Shown here piece after piece: positions 52,704 through 62,387 of a DNA stretch of 64,000 nt (positions are counted from its first letter, which is position 1; each line of letters opens with the position of its first letter). This stretch comes from Alphaproteobacteria bacterium (GTDB lineage: Bacteria > Pseudomonadota > Alphaproteobacteria > Sphingomonadales > Sphingomonadaceae): the NCBI GenBank assembly GCA_018823325.1, contig JAHJIJ010000030.1, positions 62,001-126,000 of the forward strand, in the 5' to 3' direction. The notes under the pieces were generated by a model that was not told the origin of the DNA, did not search any database, and saw nothing but the letters and a program-made list of their open reading frames with translations. The position numbers were made by a program, and so were the translations under genes.

Positions 52704-53378
52704 ATGACCCACATCCCTTTCGATCTCGTCGGCTTCGATCTTGACGGCACGCTGCTCGACACCGGCGCGGACCTGACCGCCGCCGTCAATCACGCGCTCG
52801 GCACCATGGGGCACGGGCCTTTTCCGGTGGAAACGATCCGCCCCTTCATCGGCAAGGGCGCCCGGCGGATGCTGGACCGGGCGCTGAGCGAGGCAGGCGC
52901 GCAGGACGAAGCGCTGCTCGACACGCTGCTGCCGATCATGCTCGATCATTATGCCGCCAACATCGCCGTGCATACCCAGCCTTATCCAGGCTTGATTGCG
53001 GCGATGGACGAGCTTTCCGCGCGTGGCGTGCGGCTGGCGGTCTGCACCAACAAGCGCGAGGCACTGGCGCGCAGTCTGCTCGATCAGCTCGGCCTGACCC
53101 CGCGCTTTGCGGCCATTGTCGGCGGCGACACGCTCGGCCCCAATCGCATGAAGCCCCTGCCCGATCTGCTGCTGGACATGGTTGAGAAATCCGGCGGCGG
53201 GCGCACGATCTTTCTGGGCGATACGGACAATGACACGCTTGCCGCGCGCGCCGCTGCGATCCCGTCCATTGCAGTGAGCTTCGGCTTTGTGCCCTGCACG
53301 CCCGAAGAAATCGGCGCGGATGCCGGCATCGACCATTATGACGAGCTGATCCCGCTACTGGAGCGCTGGGCCGCCTGA
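52704..53378 (+). CDS. gph: HAD-family phosphatase, probable phosphoglycolate phosphatase
   Basis: This 224-residue HAD hydrolase has motif I VGFDLDGTLLDTG (nucleophile Asp and the acid/base Asp two residues on), motif II LAVCTNKRE, motif III Lys in RMKPLPDLL, and motif IV FLGDTDNDTLAARAA. The helical cap lies between motifs I and II. The length and cap fit Gph, which clears 2-phosphoglycolate. It lies 73 bases before phoR on the same strand. Other small-molecule phosphatase roles are possible. Confidence 0.85.
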   Translation: MTHIPFDLVGFDLDGTLLDTGADLTAAVNHALGTMGHGPFPVETIRPFIGKGARRMLDRALSEAGAQDEALLDTLLPIMLDHYAANIAVHTQPYPGLIAAMDELSARGVRLAVCTNKREALARSLLDQLGLTPRFAAIVGGDTLGPNRMKPLPDLLLDMVEKSGGGRTIFLGDTDNDTLAARAAAIPSIAVSFGFVPCTPEEIGADAGIDHYDELIPLLERWAA

Positions 53379-53451
53379 GCGCGCGGGCGCACGCCAAGAC
53401 AACCCCATCTTTGGAATCGCACTCGCCGCTCGAATCATCTAGGGCGTGGCC

Positions 53452-54741
53452 ATGACCCGCGTCGATCGATCGATCTGGATTCTGCTTCTGACCGGGGCAC
53501 TTGCGACCTTCATCGTTCATGCGTTCACCGGTAGCCTGGAAGCCACGCTGACCTCGGCGGTAGCCAGCCTGTTCGGCGTCGCGCTGCTGTTCGATGCGCT
53601 TGAGCGGCGGGCTGCACCCGCGATCAGCGCGGCACCGCAGCCCGACACGAGCGGGGCAAGCCTCAACCAGATCGACACGCTTCTGCAGGCGCTGCCGCAC
53701 CCGAGCATGATTGTGGAACGCGGGCGGATTGATCGGTGCAACGAGGCAGCGCTGGCGCTGCTCGGTCGCCATATCATCGGGCAGGACGTGCGACTGGCGC
53801 TGCGCCATCCGGCTGCCATCGATCTGCTCTCCGGCCCAAATCAGGCGCAGGCCCCGGCCCGCGTGGAAATCATGGGGCTGGGCGCGGCAGGCCAAAGCTG
53901 GGAGTTGGACATCCAGCCAATCGCCAACGGCCGGCTGCTCGCTTTGCTCTTCGATCAGAGCGGCAAGCAGGCCGCCGAGCGGATGCGCGTGGATTTCGTC
54001 GCCAATGCCAGCCACGAGCTACGCACGCCGCTCGCCGGCATCCTTGGCTTTATCGAGACGCTACGCGATCCGGTAGCTGGCGCGGACGAGGCAACACGCG
54101 AGCGCTTCCTCGCCATCATGGATGGCGAGGCCCGGCGAATGCAGCGGCTCGTCGATGATCTGATGTCCCTCTCGCGCATTGAGGCGGACAAATATCGCTC
54201 ACCAGACCAGCCCATCTCGCTCGTGCCTCTGATCGAGGAGGTCGTGCAGGTTTTCCGTCAGAGCCAGAACAAGCGTGCACAGGATATCGTGACGGAAATA
54301 GATCCCCAGCTGCCGCACGTGCGGGGGGACCGGGCACAGCTCAGCCAGCTCCTGCACAATCTCATCAGCAATGCGCTCAAATATGGCGCGCCGGGGACCG
54401 CCGTGACCGTTCGTGCCCATCCCGATGAGCGGGACATGATCGCGCTCTCGGTCACTGATCGGGGCGAAGGCATCCCGCCCGAACATCTCCCGCGCCTGAC
54501 CGAGCGCTTCTACCGAATCGATTCGAGCCGCAGCCGCGCGATGGGTGGGACAGGCCTCGGTCTCGCCATCGTGAAACACATCGTGCAGCGCCATGGCGGA
54601 ATTCTTCAGTTCGACAGCAAGGTCGGAATTGGCACCACCGTGCGGGTAGAACTCCCCGTGTTCCGCGCTCTAGCGGGTGAGGAACACCCGGTCATACCAT
54701 CTCGACAACCTCTCGCGCCGGCCACTGAGTCACAAAAGTGA
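53452..54741 (+). CDS. phoR: Phosphate regulon sensor histidine kinase PhoR
   Basis: This 429-residue kinase has two close N-terminal membrane helices, a PAS-like segment (LQALPHPSMIVERGRIDRCNEAAL), the HisKA site FVANASHELRTPLAGILGFIETL, and a HATPase domain with N box LLHNLISNALKYG, G1 VTDRGEGIP, F box FYR and G2 GGTGLGLAIVKHI. It senses phosphate status through PstSCAB-PhoU and phosphorylates PhoB. I start at the ATG at 53452 rather than the GTG at 53446. Its last codons overlap the Pho box of pstS. Confidence 0.94.
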   Translation: MTRVDRSIWILLLTGALATFIVHAFTGSLEATLTSAVASLFGVALLFDALERRAAPAISAAPQPDTSGASLNQIDTLLQALPHPSMIVERGRIDRCNEAALALLGRHIIGQDVRLALRHPAAIDLLSGPNQAQAPARVEIMGLGAAGQSWELDIQPIANGRLLALLFDQSGKQAAERMRVDFVANASHELRTPLAGILGFIETLRDPVAGADEATRERFLAIMDGEARRMQRLVDDLMSLSRIEADKYRSPDQPISLVPLIEEVVQVFRQSQNKRAQDIVTEIDPQLPHVRGDRAQLSQLLHNLISNALKYGAPGTAVTVRAHPDERDMIALSVTDRGEGIPPEHLPRLTERFYRIDSSRSRAMGGTGLGLAIVKHIVQRHGGILQFDSKVGIGTTVRVELPVFRALAGEEHPVIPSRQPLAPATESQK

Positions 54742-54761
54742 AACAGAAACGTCACAAAGGC
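54729..54761 (+). promoter_or_regulatory. Pho box before pstS
   Basis: GTCACAAAAGT, GAAACAGAAAC and GTCACAAAGGC follow one another at 11-base spacing. The outer two match the Pho repeat core (GTCAC/T). The array overlaps the phoR stop codon and ends 59 bases before the pstS ATG. Confidence 0.65.
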
Positions 54762-54820
54762 GCGGTCAACCCGGTTCTAAGGCGACGCCGGGCAACACAA
54801 GCGCCTCCCGGAGACTAGTT

Positions 54821-55861
54821 ATGCGTCACGCACTCATCGCCGCGTCCTTGCTCACGCTTACGCTCGCGGCCTGTCAGAACCAGCCCGGCGGCGGCGCGCG
54901 CGATCAGATTCGCGCAGTCGGTTCCTCGACCGTCTATCCGTTCGCGCAGGAAGCGGTCCGCCTCTTCCAGAACGACAATCCTGGCATGAAGGCGCCGATC
55001 ATCGAATCCACCGGCACCGGCGCGGGCATCAGCCTGTTTTGCAAGGGTGTGGGCGCGCAAAACCCGGATATCGCCAACGCCTCGCGCCGGATGAAGAAAT
55101 CCGAGTTCGAAGAGTGCCAGGCGAATGGCGTCAACGAGATCATCGAGATTCAGATCGGCCTCGACGGGCTGGCTCTGGCGGAATCCGTGAAGGGCCCCGA
55201 GATCTCCCTGACCACCAAGCAGGTCTATGAGGCGCTCGCCGCCAACCCCTATGGCAAGGGGCCGAACACCGCCAAGACCTGGCAGGACATCGATCCCTCG
55301 CTGCCCAACATCGCCATCTCCGTCTTCGGCCCGCCCTCAACCTCCGGCACGCGCGATTCGCTCGCCGAGCTGATCCTGACGCCGGGCTGCGAGAGCGATC
55401 CGGCCATGAAGGAGCTCAAGGCTACCGACGAAGCGAAGCACAAGCAGCTCTGCACGCAGGTGCGCGAAGATGGCGCCTATGTTGACGCCGGCGAAAACGA
55501 CAACCTAATCGTCCAGAAACTGAACGCCAATCCTGACGCTGTCGGCGTGTTTGGCTTCTCCTTCCTCGATGCCAACCGAGACACTGTTCGCGACATTTCC
55601 CTGAACGGAGTGGAAGCGACCTACGAGACAGTTTCCAATGGCAGCTATCCGGGCGCACGCCCGATCTACGTCTATGTGAAGAAAGCGCACATTGCGGCTA
55701 TTCCAGGCCTCAAAGCCTATATGGAAGCCTTCTCGAAGAATTGGGGACCGGATGGTGCGCTGGCCCGCCGTGGTATGGTCGCTGCGCCCGACGACGTCCG
55801 CACAACCAATGCCGAGCGGATCGCCAATTTGACCGTATTGAACGGCGACGAACTGCGCTGA
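54821..55861 (+). CDS. pstS: Phosphate ABC transporter substrate-binding lipoprotein PstS
   Basis: This 346-residue binding protein has a lipoprotein signal (IAASLLTLTLAAC). The phosphate-contact regions are IRAVGSSTVYPFAQEAVRLF, ESTGTGAGISLFCKG, NASRRMKKSEFEEC and SVFGPPSTSGTRDSLAEL. It captures phosphate in the periplasm for PstCA. The ATG at 54821 begins the signal; the open frame extends back to 54677 but overlaps phoR. It is preceded by a Pho box and leads the operon pstSCAB-phoU-phoB. Confidence 0.95.
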   Translation: MRHALIAASLLTLTLAACQNQPGGGARDQIRAVGSSTVYPFAQEAVRLFQNDNPGMKAPIIESTGTGAGISLFCKGVGAQNPDIANASRRMKKSEFEECQANGVNEIIEIQIGLDGLALAESVKGPEISLTTKQVYEALAANPYGKGPNTAKTWQDIDPSLPNIAISVFGPPSTSGTRDSLAELILTPGCESDPAMKELKATDEAKHKQLCTQVREDGAYVDAGENDNLIVQKLNANPDAVGVFGFSFLDANRDTVRDISLNGVEATYETVSNGSYPGARPIYVYVKKAHIAAIPGLKAYMEAFSKNWGPDGALARRGMVAAPDDVRTTNAERIANLTVLNGDELR

Positions 55862-55938
55862 TCAAACAATCGAACCGGTGACAACCAGCGGTTGCCACCA
55901 GTTTGCGCCACATTGAACCGCCAAGGGGGTAAGATCGA

Positions 55939-57321
55939 ATGACCGGCGTAATGATCGTCCTGATCATAGGCGCGCTGGGGGTGATCGGATGGATCATTGC
56001 CCGGGCTCGCGCCACCCGGCTGCAGGCAGAGGTAGGCCGTCTGGCGACCAACAGCCGCCCAACCCAGCATGGCTGGTATGTGGCGCTCTGGACGATGCTG
56101 CCGGCCTTCGCCTTCCTTGCCGTCTGGGCGAATGTAATGCCGTCCCTGATCGCCGACACAGTGCTGGCGACACCGGCCGCACAAACGCTGCCGGTCGATG
56201 ATTTCTCGCGTAATGCTATCCTGGCCGAGGCGCAGTCGATCGCATCCGGCTCGCAGGCGGCAGCGTTCAATCCGCAGGCCACGGAGTTGGTCGAGCCATA
56301 TCGCGCTGCGACGCTGCGTTACTCAACTATGGGAGCCATTCTCGCGGCAATTCTGGCGTTTGCCTGCGGGGCCTATGCACTCTCGCGTGTCCGCCCTTCC
56401 TTCACAGCGCGTTACCGCGTCGAAAAGGTAGTCATGTGGGCCCTGCTGGGCGCATCCCTCATCGCGATCATCACCACCGCCGGCATTGTTGCGTCGCTGG
56501 TGTTCGAATCAATGCGCTTCTTCTCGATGGTCAATCCGCTGAACTTCCTGTTCGGGCTGAACTGGAGTCCGCAATCGGCGGCGATGGGCTATGGCAATGA
56601 GGACGCATTTGGCGCCGTTCCGCTGTTCTGGGGCACGATCTTCATCGGTGCGATCATTGCGATGATCGTCGCCATTCCGCTTGGCCTGATGAGCGCGATC
56701 TACCTGACTCAATATGCCCGGCCCAACACCCGCAAATGGATGAAGCCGATCCTTGAGGTGCTCGCGGGCGTGCCGACCGTGGTCTATGGCTATTTCGCCG
56801 CTCTCACTGTTGCGCCGGCGCTGCGCAATTTCGCAGCCTCGATCGGCATTTCCAACGCCTCTTCGGAGAGCGCGCTGGCTGCTGGTCTGGTGATGGGTAT
56901 CATGATCATTCCCTTCGTTTCCTCCATGGCAGATGACAGCATTGCCGCCGTGCCGCAGTCGATGCGCGACGGTAGCCTCGCTATGGGCGCAACGACCAGC
57001 GAGACAATCCGCAAGGTTCTGATCCCCGCTGCACTGCCCGGTGTCGTCGGTGGCGTGCTGCTAGCTGTCAGCCGCGCGATCGGCGAAACAATGATCGTGG
57101 TTATGGCGGCAGGACTTGCCGCCAACCTGACCCTCAACCCCTTTGCCAGCGTGACGACTGTGACAACGCAAATGGTCCAGTTGCTCACCGGCGACCAGGA
57201 ATTCGACAGCGCCAAGACGCTGGCTGCTTTCGCGCTCGGTCTGGTGCTGTTCATCGTCACGCTGCTGCTCAACATCGTCGCACTGCGGGTCGTGAAGAAA
57301 TATCGGGAGGCTTACGAATGA
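55939..57321 (+). CDS. pstC: Phosphate ABC transporter permease PstC
   Basis: This 460-residue permease is longer than the Escherichia coli protein because of an N-terminal extension with extra membrane segments, as is usual in alphaproteobacteria. The transmembrane core ends with the EAA loop SMRDGSLAMGATTSETIRKVLIP, then GVLLAVSRAIGETMIVVMA. It sits 77 bases after pstS and overlaps pstA by four bases (ATGA). Confidence 0.95.
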   Translation: MTGVMIVLIIGALGVIGWIIARARATRLQAEVGRLATNSRPTQHGWYVALWTMLPAFAFLAVWANVMPSLIADTVLATPAAQTLPVDDFSRNAILAEAQSIASGSQAAAFNPQATELVEPYRAATLRYSTMGAILAAILAFACGAYALSRVRPSFTARYRVEKVVMWALLGASLIAIITTAGIVASLVFESMRFFSMVNPLNFLFGLNWSPQSAAMGYGNEDAFGAVPLFWGTIFIGAIIAMIVAIPLGLMSAIYLTQYARPNTRKWMKPILEVLAGVPTVVYGYFAALTVAPALRNFAASIGISNASSESALAAGLVMGIMIIPFVSSMADDSIAAVPQSMRDGSLAMGATTSETIRKVLIPAALPGVVGGVLLAVSRAIGETMIVVMAAGLAANLTLNPFASVTTVTTQMVQLLTGDQEFDSAKTLAAFALGLVLFIVTLLLNIVALRVVKKYREAYE

Positions 57322-58610
57322 GTGGCGAGACAGCTCTCGATCAGTCGGGACTCGGCGTGCCGGCCGAACGCGCACCGACCGACTGGCGCGGTGACGCGAT
57401 GCGTCGCCGGATCGCGCGGCGCTACGCCTCCGAACGGCGGTTCCGGCTGCTGGGTATGGCCGCCGTGCTGGCTTCTGCGGGCTTCCTGGCTTTCCTCCTC
57501 ATCTCGATGATGGGCAATGGTCTGCGCGGCTTCACGCGGACGGAAGTCGCCGTGCCGATCGACTTCCCGCGTTCCGTTGCGATGATCGACCCGGCAGTAC
57601 TCCAGACCAATCCAGAACAGGCGCTGGCCAATGCAAATCTCCCGGCGGTGCTGGAGCAGGCAACGACCCAAGCCTTTGGCGTCTCTGACACGCAGCTCCT
57701 CTCACCCAATGCCGTGCTTGCGCTCCGTGACGCAATCATTCGCGATCCGGCCATCCTCGACCAAAAGGTAACGGTGAATCTTCCGGCATCGACAGGCATC
57801 GACGTCGCCATGAAGAGCGAGGGCAACGGGACTGACGAAGCGCTTGCGAGCCGCCTTGATGATACAGGTGTGATCTCGACGGCCTTCAATCTGGGCTTTC
57901 TGACCGGGAGCGACGGGACCGATCCGACCATGGTTGGCATCTGGGGCGCTCTGAAGGGCTCGCTAATCACCATGGTGATCACGCTCGCGCTGAGCTTCCC
58001 GATCGGCGTGTTCGCCGCGCTCTATCTGGAAGAGTATGCGCCGCGCAATCGCTGGACGGACCTCATCGAGGTCTCGATCAACAATCTGGCGGCCGTTCCT
58101 TCGATCATCTTCGGCCTGCTCGGCCTCGCCATCTTCCTCAACGTGATGCACCTGCCGCGCTCGGCGCCGCTGGTCGGCGGCATGACGCTGGCGCTGATGA
58201 CCATGCCAGTCATCGTCATCGCCGGGCGCAACGCCATCAAGGCCGTGCCGCCGTCCATCAGGGACGCGGCGCTCGGCATCGGCGCCTCGCCGGTGCAGGT
58301 GGTGTTTCACCATGTGCTGCCGCTCGCCCTGCCCGGCATCCTCACCGGCACGATCATCGGCATGGCCCGCGCGCTTGGCGAGACGGCACCGCTGCTGATG
58401 ATCGGCATGCGCGCCTTCGTCTCGCAGCCGCCGGGCGGCTTCACCGATCCGGCCACCGTGCTGCCGGTGCAGATCTTCCTGTGGTCCGACGAAGTGGGCC
58501 GCGGGTTCATCGAAAAGACCTCCGCCGCGATTATCGTGCTGCTTGCCTTCCTGCTCACGATGAACAGCATCGCAATCTACCTGCGCAACAAATTCGAGAA
58601 GAAATGGTAA
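57318..58610 (+). CDS. pstA: Phosphate ABC transporter permease PstA with DUF3333-type N-terminus
   Basis: This 430-residue permease has an N-terminal cytosolic stretch ([19 protein letters not shown]) and one membrane helix. A periplasmic segment of about 150 residues, the alphaproteobacterial DUF3333-type region, follows. The permease core carries the EAA loop [23 protein letters not shown] and [16 protein letters not shown]. Its stop TAA shares a base with the pstB start, and its own start overlaps pstC. Confidence 0.95.
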   Translation: MSGETALDQSGLGVPAERAPTDWRGDAMRRRIARRYASERRFRLLGMAAVLASAGFLAFLLISMMGNGLRGFTRTEVAVPIDFPRSVAMIDPAVLQTNPEQALANANLPAVLEQATTQAFGVSDTQLLSPNAVLALRDAIIRDPAILDQKVTVNLPASTGIDVAMKSEGNGTDEALASRLDDTGVISTAFNLGFLTGSDGTDPTMVGIWGALKGSLITMVITLALSFPIGVFAALYLEEYAPRNRWTDLIEVSINNLAAVPSIIFGLLGLAIFLNVMHLPRSAPLVGGMTLALMTMPVIVIAGRNAIKAVPPSIRDAALGIGASPVQVVFHHVLPLALPGILTGTIIGMARALGETAPLLMIGMRAFVSQPPGGFTDPATVLPVQIFLWSDEVGRGFIEKTSAAIIVLLAFLLTMNSIAIYLRNKFEKKW

Positions 58611-59386
58611 TGCCCGACATGCAGTCCAGTGCACCCAAGATGTCCGCCCGCGGCGTCAACGTCTTCTACGGAGACAAGCAGGCGATCGACAATGTCTCGA
58701 TCGATGTGGACCTTGACCATGTAACAGCCTTCATCGGCCCCTCGGGCTGTGGCAAATCGACTTTTCTGCGTACGCTCAACCGCATGAACGACACAGTTGC
58801 TAGCGCGCGCGTAGAAGGTGAAATCACGCTCGATGGCGAGGATATCTACTCCTCGGGGATGGACGTTGTGCAACTGCGCGCGCGGGTGGGAATGGTGTTC
58901 CAGAAGCCAAACCCCTTCCCCAAGTCGATATACGAAAACATCGCCTATGGCCCGCGTATCCACGGACTGGCCGGAAACAAAGCTGACCTCGATCAAGTCG
59001 TCGAAAAGTCGCTGCGCCGCGCCGGCCTGTGGGAAGAAGTGAAGGACCGCCTCAATGAGAGCGGCACCGCTCTCTCGGGAGGCCAGCAGCAACGCCTGTG
59101 CATCGCGCGCGCCATTGCAGTCGACCCCGAGGTGATCCTGATGGACGAGCCCTGCTCGGCGCTCGACCCGATCGCCACCGCCAAGATCGAGGAACTTATC
59201 CTGGAACTGCGCGGAAATTACGCCATCGTGATCGTCACCCACAACATGCAGCAGGCCGCCCGCGTTTCCCAGCGCACGGCATTTTTCCACCTCGGCAAGC
59301 TTGTGGAACAGGGGCCGACGACCGAAATCTTCACCAACCCGAGAGAAGAGCGCACCAAGGACTACATCACCGGGCGCTACGGCTGA
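58610..59386 (+). CDS. pstB: Phosphate ABC transporter ATP-binding protein PstB
   Basis: This 258-residue ATPase has Walker [10 protein letters not shown], the Q loop [17 protein letters not shown], signature [15 protein letters not shown], Walker [14 protein letters not shown] and switch His in [13 protein letters not shown]. It drives phosphate import through PstCA. An in-frame ATG at 58604 would add two residues; I prefer 58610, which overlaps the pstA stop by one base. Confidence 0.96.
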   Translation: MPDMQSSAPKMSARGVNVFYGDKQAIDNVSIDVDLDHVTAFIGPSGCGKSTFLRTLNRMNDTVASARVEGEITLDGEDIYSSGMDVVQLRARVGMVFQKPNPFPKSIYENIAYGPRIHGLAGNKADLDQVVEKSLRRAGLWEEVKDRLNESGTALSGGQQQRLCIARAIAVDPEVILMDEPCSALDPIATAKIEELILELRGNYAIVIVTHNMQQAARVSQRTAFFHLGKLVEQGPTTEIFTNPREERTKDYITGRYG

Positions 59387-59417
59387 TCCCGGCCGAACGG
59401 ATGACAGGAACTGAGTC

Positions 59418-60116
59418 ATGACGGAACATACAGTCAAGGCCTTCGACGACGACATCAACGCACTGCGTGCGCTGATTGCCGAGATGGGCGGGCTCACCGA
59501 AGACGCGATCGACAACGCCATGAAGGCGCTGACGACGCGCAACGTGACACTCGCCAAGAGTGTCGTGGCGGGTGATGCTCGGATCGACGAACTGGACGCC
59601 CACATCGAGCGGCTGGTTGTGCAGACGATTGCGCTGCGCGCGCCGATGGCTGACGACCTGCGCGAGATCATCGCTGTCCTGAAGATCGCCGGCATCGTTG
59701 AGCGCATGGCTGACTATGCGAAGAACATCGCCAAGCGGGTTGAAACAGTGACGGCATCGAGCCGGATGGAGCCGCTCTCACTGCTCCCCTCTATGGCCCA
59801 GATCGCACGCGAAATGGTGAAATCCGCTCTCGACGCCTTTGCAGCGCGGGACGCGCAGCTTGCCCTCGCCGTGATCGAGCGGGATCGGGCGGTGGACGAT
59901 TTCTACAACTCCATTTTCCGCACCATGGTCACCTTCATGATGGAGAATCAGAAGATGATCTCTGAGAGCGCCCATGTGCTCTTCATCGCGAAGAATCTGG
60001 AACGTATCGGCGATCATGCAACCAATATCGCCGAGATGGTTCACTATGTCGCGACCGGCGCCAAGCCCCCGGAGCGGGAGAAGGGAACGTCAGTCGATCT
60101 GCTGGCGGAGGACTGA
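59418..60116 (+). CDS. phoU: Phosphate signalling regulator PhoU
   Basis: This 232-residue all-helical protein has two PhoU three-helix repeats: LIAEMGGLTEDAIDNAMKAL to IIAVLKIAGIVERMADYAKNIAKR, and QIAREMVKSALDAFAARDAQLA to VLFIAKNLERIGDHATNIAEMVHY. The acidic metal-cluster motifs ERMADYAKNI and ERIGDHATNI are both present. It links PstB activity to PhoR. Its stop is directly followed by phoB. Confidence 0.96.
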   Translation: MTEHTVKAFDDDINALRALIAEMGGLTEDAIDNAMKALTTRNVTLAKSVVAGDARIDELDAHIERLVVQTIALRAPMADDLREIIAVLKIAGIVERMADYAKNIAKRVETVTASSRMEPLSLLPSMAQIAREMVKSALDAFAARDAQLALAVIERDRAVDDFYNSIFRTMVTFMMENQKMISESAHVLFIAKNLERIGDHATNIAEMVHYVATGAKPPEREKGTSVDLLAED

Positions 60117-60119
60117 GTG

Positions 60120-60815
60120 ATGGTCCGCGCGAAGATGTTGCTCGTCGAGGATGATGCGGCGCTGGCAGAACTGCTGACATGGCACTTCCAGCGGGAAGAT
60201 TTCGACGTAGCGCAGACACCCGATGGCGAGGAAGCGCTCATTCTTGCTCAGGAAAGCACGCCGGACATCGTGCTGCTGGACTGGATGGTCGAGAATCTCT
60301 CCGGCATCGAAGTCTGCCGGCGGCTAAGGCGTATGCCGGAGACGGCAAACGTTCCCATCATCATGCTCACCGCGCGCGGCGAGGAAGAGGATCGGGTGCG
60401 CGGCCTGGAAACAGGCGCCGACGATTATGTGACCAAGCCGTTCAGCCCGCGCGAGCTTATCGCCCGAGTAAACGCTGTGCTGCGCCGCGTCCGCCCGGCA
60501 CTCGCCGGCGAAGTACTGAGCTTCGCGGATCTGGAGATGGATACCGTCGCGCACAAGGTGCGGCGAGCGGGTCAACTCGTGGCGCTCGGCCCCACGGAAT
60601 TCCGGCTGCTGCGCCATCTGCTCGAACACCCCGGTTGGGTGTTCTCTCGCGAACGTCTGCTCGACAGTGTGTGGGGACAGGACAGCGAGATCGAGTTGCG
60701 CACAGTGGACGTGCACATCCGCCGCCTGCGCAAGGCGGTGAATGCAGGTGGGCTGCCGGATATCATCCGTACAGTGCGTTCGGCGGGCTATTCGCTGGAC
60801 GCTGACGCCGCCTGA
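60120..60815 (+). CDS. phoB: Phosphate regulon response regulator PhoB
   Basis: This 231-residue OmpR-family regulator has a receiver with LLVEDDAALAELL, phospho-acceptor Asp in IVLLDWMVENLSG, and Lys in VTKPFSPREL. The winged-helix domain contains LGPTEFRLLRHLLEHPGWVFSRERLLDSVWG and RTVDVHIRRLRKAV. I start at the ATG at 60120, eight bases after GGAGG; a GTG at 60117 is adjacent. Here phoB closes the pst operon while phoR opens it. It should act on the Pho boxes at 54729 and 62292. Confidence 0.96.
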   Translation: MVRAKMLLVEDDAALAELLTWHFQREDFDVAQTPDGEEALILAQESTPDIVLLDWMVENLSGIEVCRRLRRMPETANVPIIMLTARGEEEDRVRGLETGADDYVTKPFSPRELIARVNAVLRRVRPALAGEVLSFADLEMDTVAHKVRRAGQLVALGPTEFRLLRHLLEHPGWVFSRERLLDSVWGQDSEIELRTVDVHIRRLRKAVNAGGLPDIIRTVRSAGYSLDADAA

Positions 60816-60843
60816 ATCGCGGCTCCGGCAGATAGGGTATCTT

Positions 60844-62256
60844 TCAGAACTCGTACTGCACACGCAGCCCGAAGACATCGCTGCTATAATCGTCGAGCGT
60901 ACCAGCGACCACGGGCGTATCGCTGACCTCGACGCGTAAATAATTGGCGAGGAACTTCACCCGCTCGATGGGCACCCAGACCAAAGATGCGCCGAATGTC
61001 TGCTGCCGTCCTCCGCCGATCAGGTCATCCTCCAGATCAAGCCAGTCATAACGCAGATTAACCTGCCAGGCCCCTGCCCCACCTTTATCGATACCACGGA
61101 TGGGTTTGATCGAACCGAAGGCGCCATTGCGATAGCCCCGACCTGCGGCCCCCGCGATCACGTAACCCATCTCGCCATAGCCACCGAAGAATGTTGGGTC
61201 CGCAAGGCCGTGGCGCGCCACCTGTTGCCAGAATCCTTCCGCTGCGAGATGCCAGCGGCCATGAAGTGCAGCGAATTCGAGGCCATAGCCCGTTTCCGAG
61301 CTCGCGCTAAAAAGGCCGGTATCAACAAAGCGGATGTCGGTCGTCCGCGCACCAGGACGCGCGCGGTACTGCACCACGTTCGTAAGGTCATTCAGTTCAC
61401 GATGATGCGCCGAGCCGCCGAAATGGAGCTGGCTGCCTCCAACCTTCGGCATGAAGACCAGCCGGGCATCGAAAGCATAGCTGTTGCTAGTGACCCCCGA
61501 GGCGCCCAACGCAGCGAGATCGTCGGCAAACATGCCCGCTGACAGCTGCACATCGCCGAACCGGTAGTTGGCGGAGAGGCCAAGCCGGCGCTCAAAGCCA
61601 AATGCCTGCGTGAACGCGGCGCGCTCAAGGAAGCTGCCTTCCAGATCGCTGGTCAAATCCTCCAGCGTGGTGATGCGGTGATGGCCAAGCGTGAGCGTGA
61701 GCGGTCCGCGGTCATAAGTCAGCCAAGCATCTGTGAACTGAGCATTGCCGGATGCGAAATCCAGCTCCAGCCGATACCCTAAGCCGCCACCGAGCTTACC
61801 ATCCACACCCAGATAGGCCCGCCGCACGTCCGCCGACCAGCCAAGCGTCGGTGCGTTAATGCCGTCCGGTCGCGATACCACATTACTGTCCATCTGGAGG
61901 CGACCGCGCGGCTTGAAGGAGAAGCCCCCATCATTCGAAAACTGCGGAGCACCGCGCCATGTGACCTGTATCTCCGGCTTGGCGGCAGGAACTGGTGAAG
62001 GTGCCGGCGGCGCTAAGCTCGTTTGGGCGGAAACGCCCGTCGCCGGACTGTCAGAAACCGGTAGGGCCACTGACGTCTGGCTAGACTGACCAGCCTCCAC
62101 CCTGCCGAGCCGAGCTTCCATACTGTCCAGTTCTGCCTTCAGACGCGCAATTTCCGCCCGGAGCGCGGCGACATCATCTTGTGTCTGCGCAGACCCAGGG
62201 AAAGGAGCCGAGAGCGCACTGGCCAGGAGTACGGCCTTCAGGGTGGAGAATCGCAA
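60844..62256 (-). CDS. OprO/OprP-type phosphate- or polyphosphate-selective porin
   Basis: This 470-residue outer-membrane porin has a signal peptide (LKAVLLASALSAPFPGSAQ), a short coiled coil (VAALRAEIARLKAELDSMEARLGRVEAG), a Pro/Ala/Ser linker and an OprO/P barrel. The barrel starts at FSFKPRGRLQMDSNVV and includes RRAYLGVDGKLGGGLGYRLELDFA and LTLGHHRITTLEDLTS, ending VFGLRVQYEF. It converges on phoB with a 28-base gap and is preceded by a near-perfect Pho box, so it should be induced by phosphate starvation. Confidence 0.92.
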   Translation of the reverse strand: MRFSTLKAVLLASALSAPFPGSAQTQDDVAALRAEIARLKAELDSMEARLGRVEAGQSSQTSVALPVSDSPATGVSAQTSLAPPAPSPVPAAKPEIQVTWRGAPQFSNDGGFSFKPRGRLQMDSNVVSRPDGINAPTLGWSADVRRAYLGVDGKLGGGLGYRLELDFASGNAQFTDAWLTYDRGPLTLTLGHHRITTLEDLTSDLEGSFLERAAFTQAFGFERRLGLSANYRFGDVQLSAGMFADDLAALGASGVTSNSYAFDARLVFMPKVGGSQLHFGGSAHHRELNDLTNVVQYRARPGARTTDIRFVDTGLFSASSETGYGLEFAALHGRWHLAAEGFWQQVARHGLADPTFFGGYGEMGYVIAGAAGRGYRNGAFGSIKPIRGIDKGGAGAWQVNLRYDWLDLEDDLIGGGRQQTFGASLVWVPIERVKFLANYLRVEVSDTPVVAGTLDDYSSDVFGLRVQYEF

Positions 62257-62291
62257 GGTCAGTGCTCCGATCGGGAAATCTGCGCGGCGCT

Positions 62292-62320
62292 ATGACAGTT
62301 TAATGACAGTTTTGCGACAC
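62292..62320 (-). promoter_or_regulatory. Pho box before the OprO/P porin
   Basis: On the minus strand, TGTCGCAAAAC, TGTCATTAAAC and TGTCATAG run in tandem at exact 11-base spacing; the last two give CTGTCAT-N4-CTGTCAT, the textbook Pho box. The site ends 36 bases before the porin ATG. Confidence 0.85.
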
Positions 62321-62387
62321 ATTGATGAATCGGTTCTGCATCTGGCGCGAATGATCTCCTGCAACCGGGGTGTAGTGTGAGAAGATG

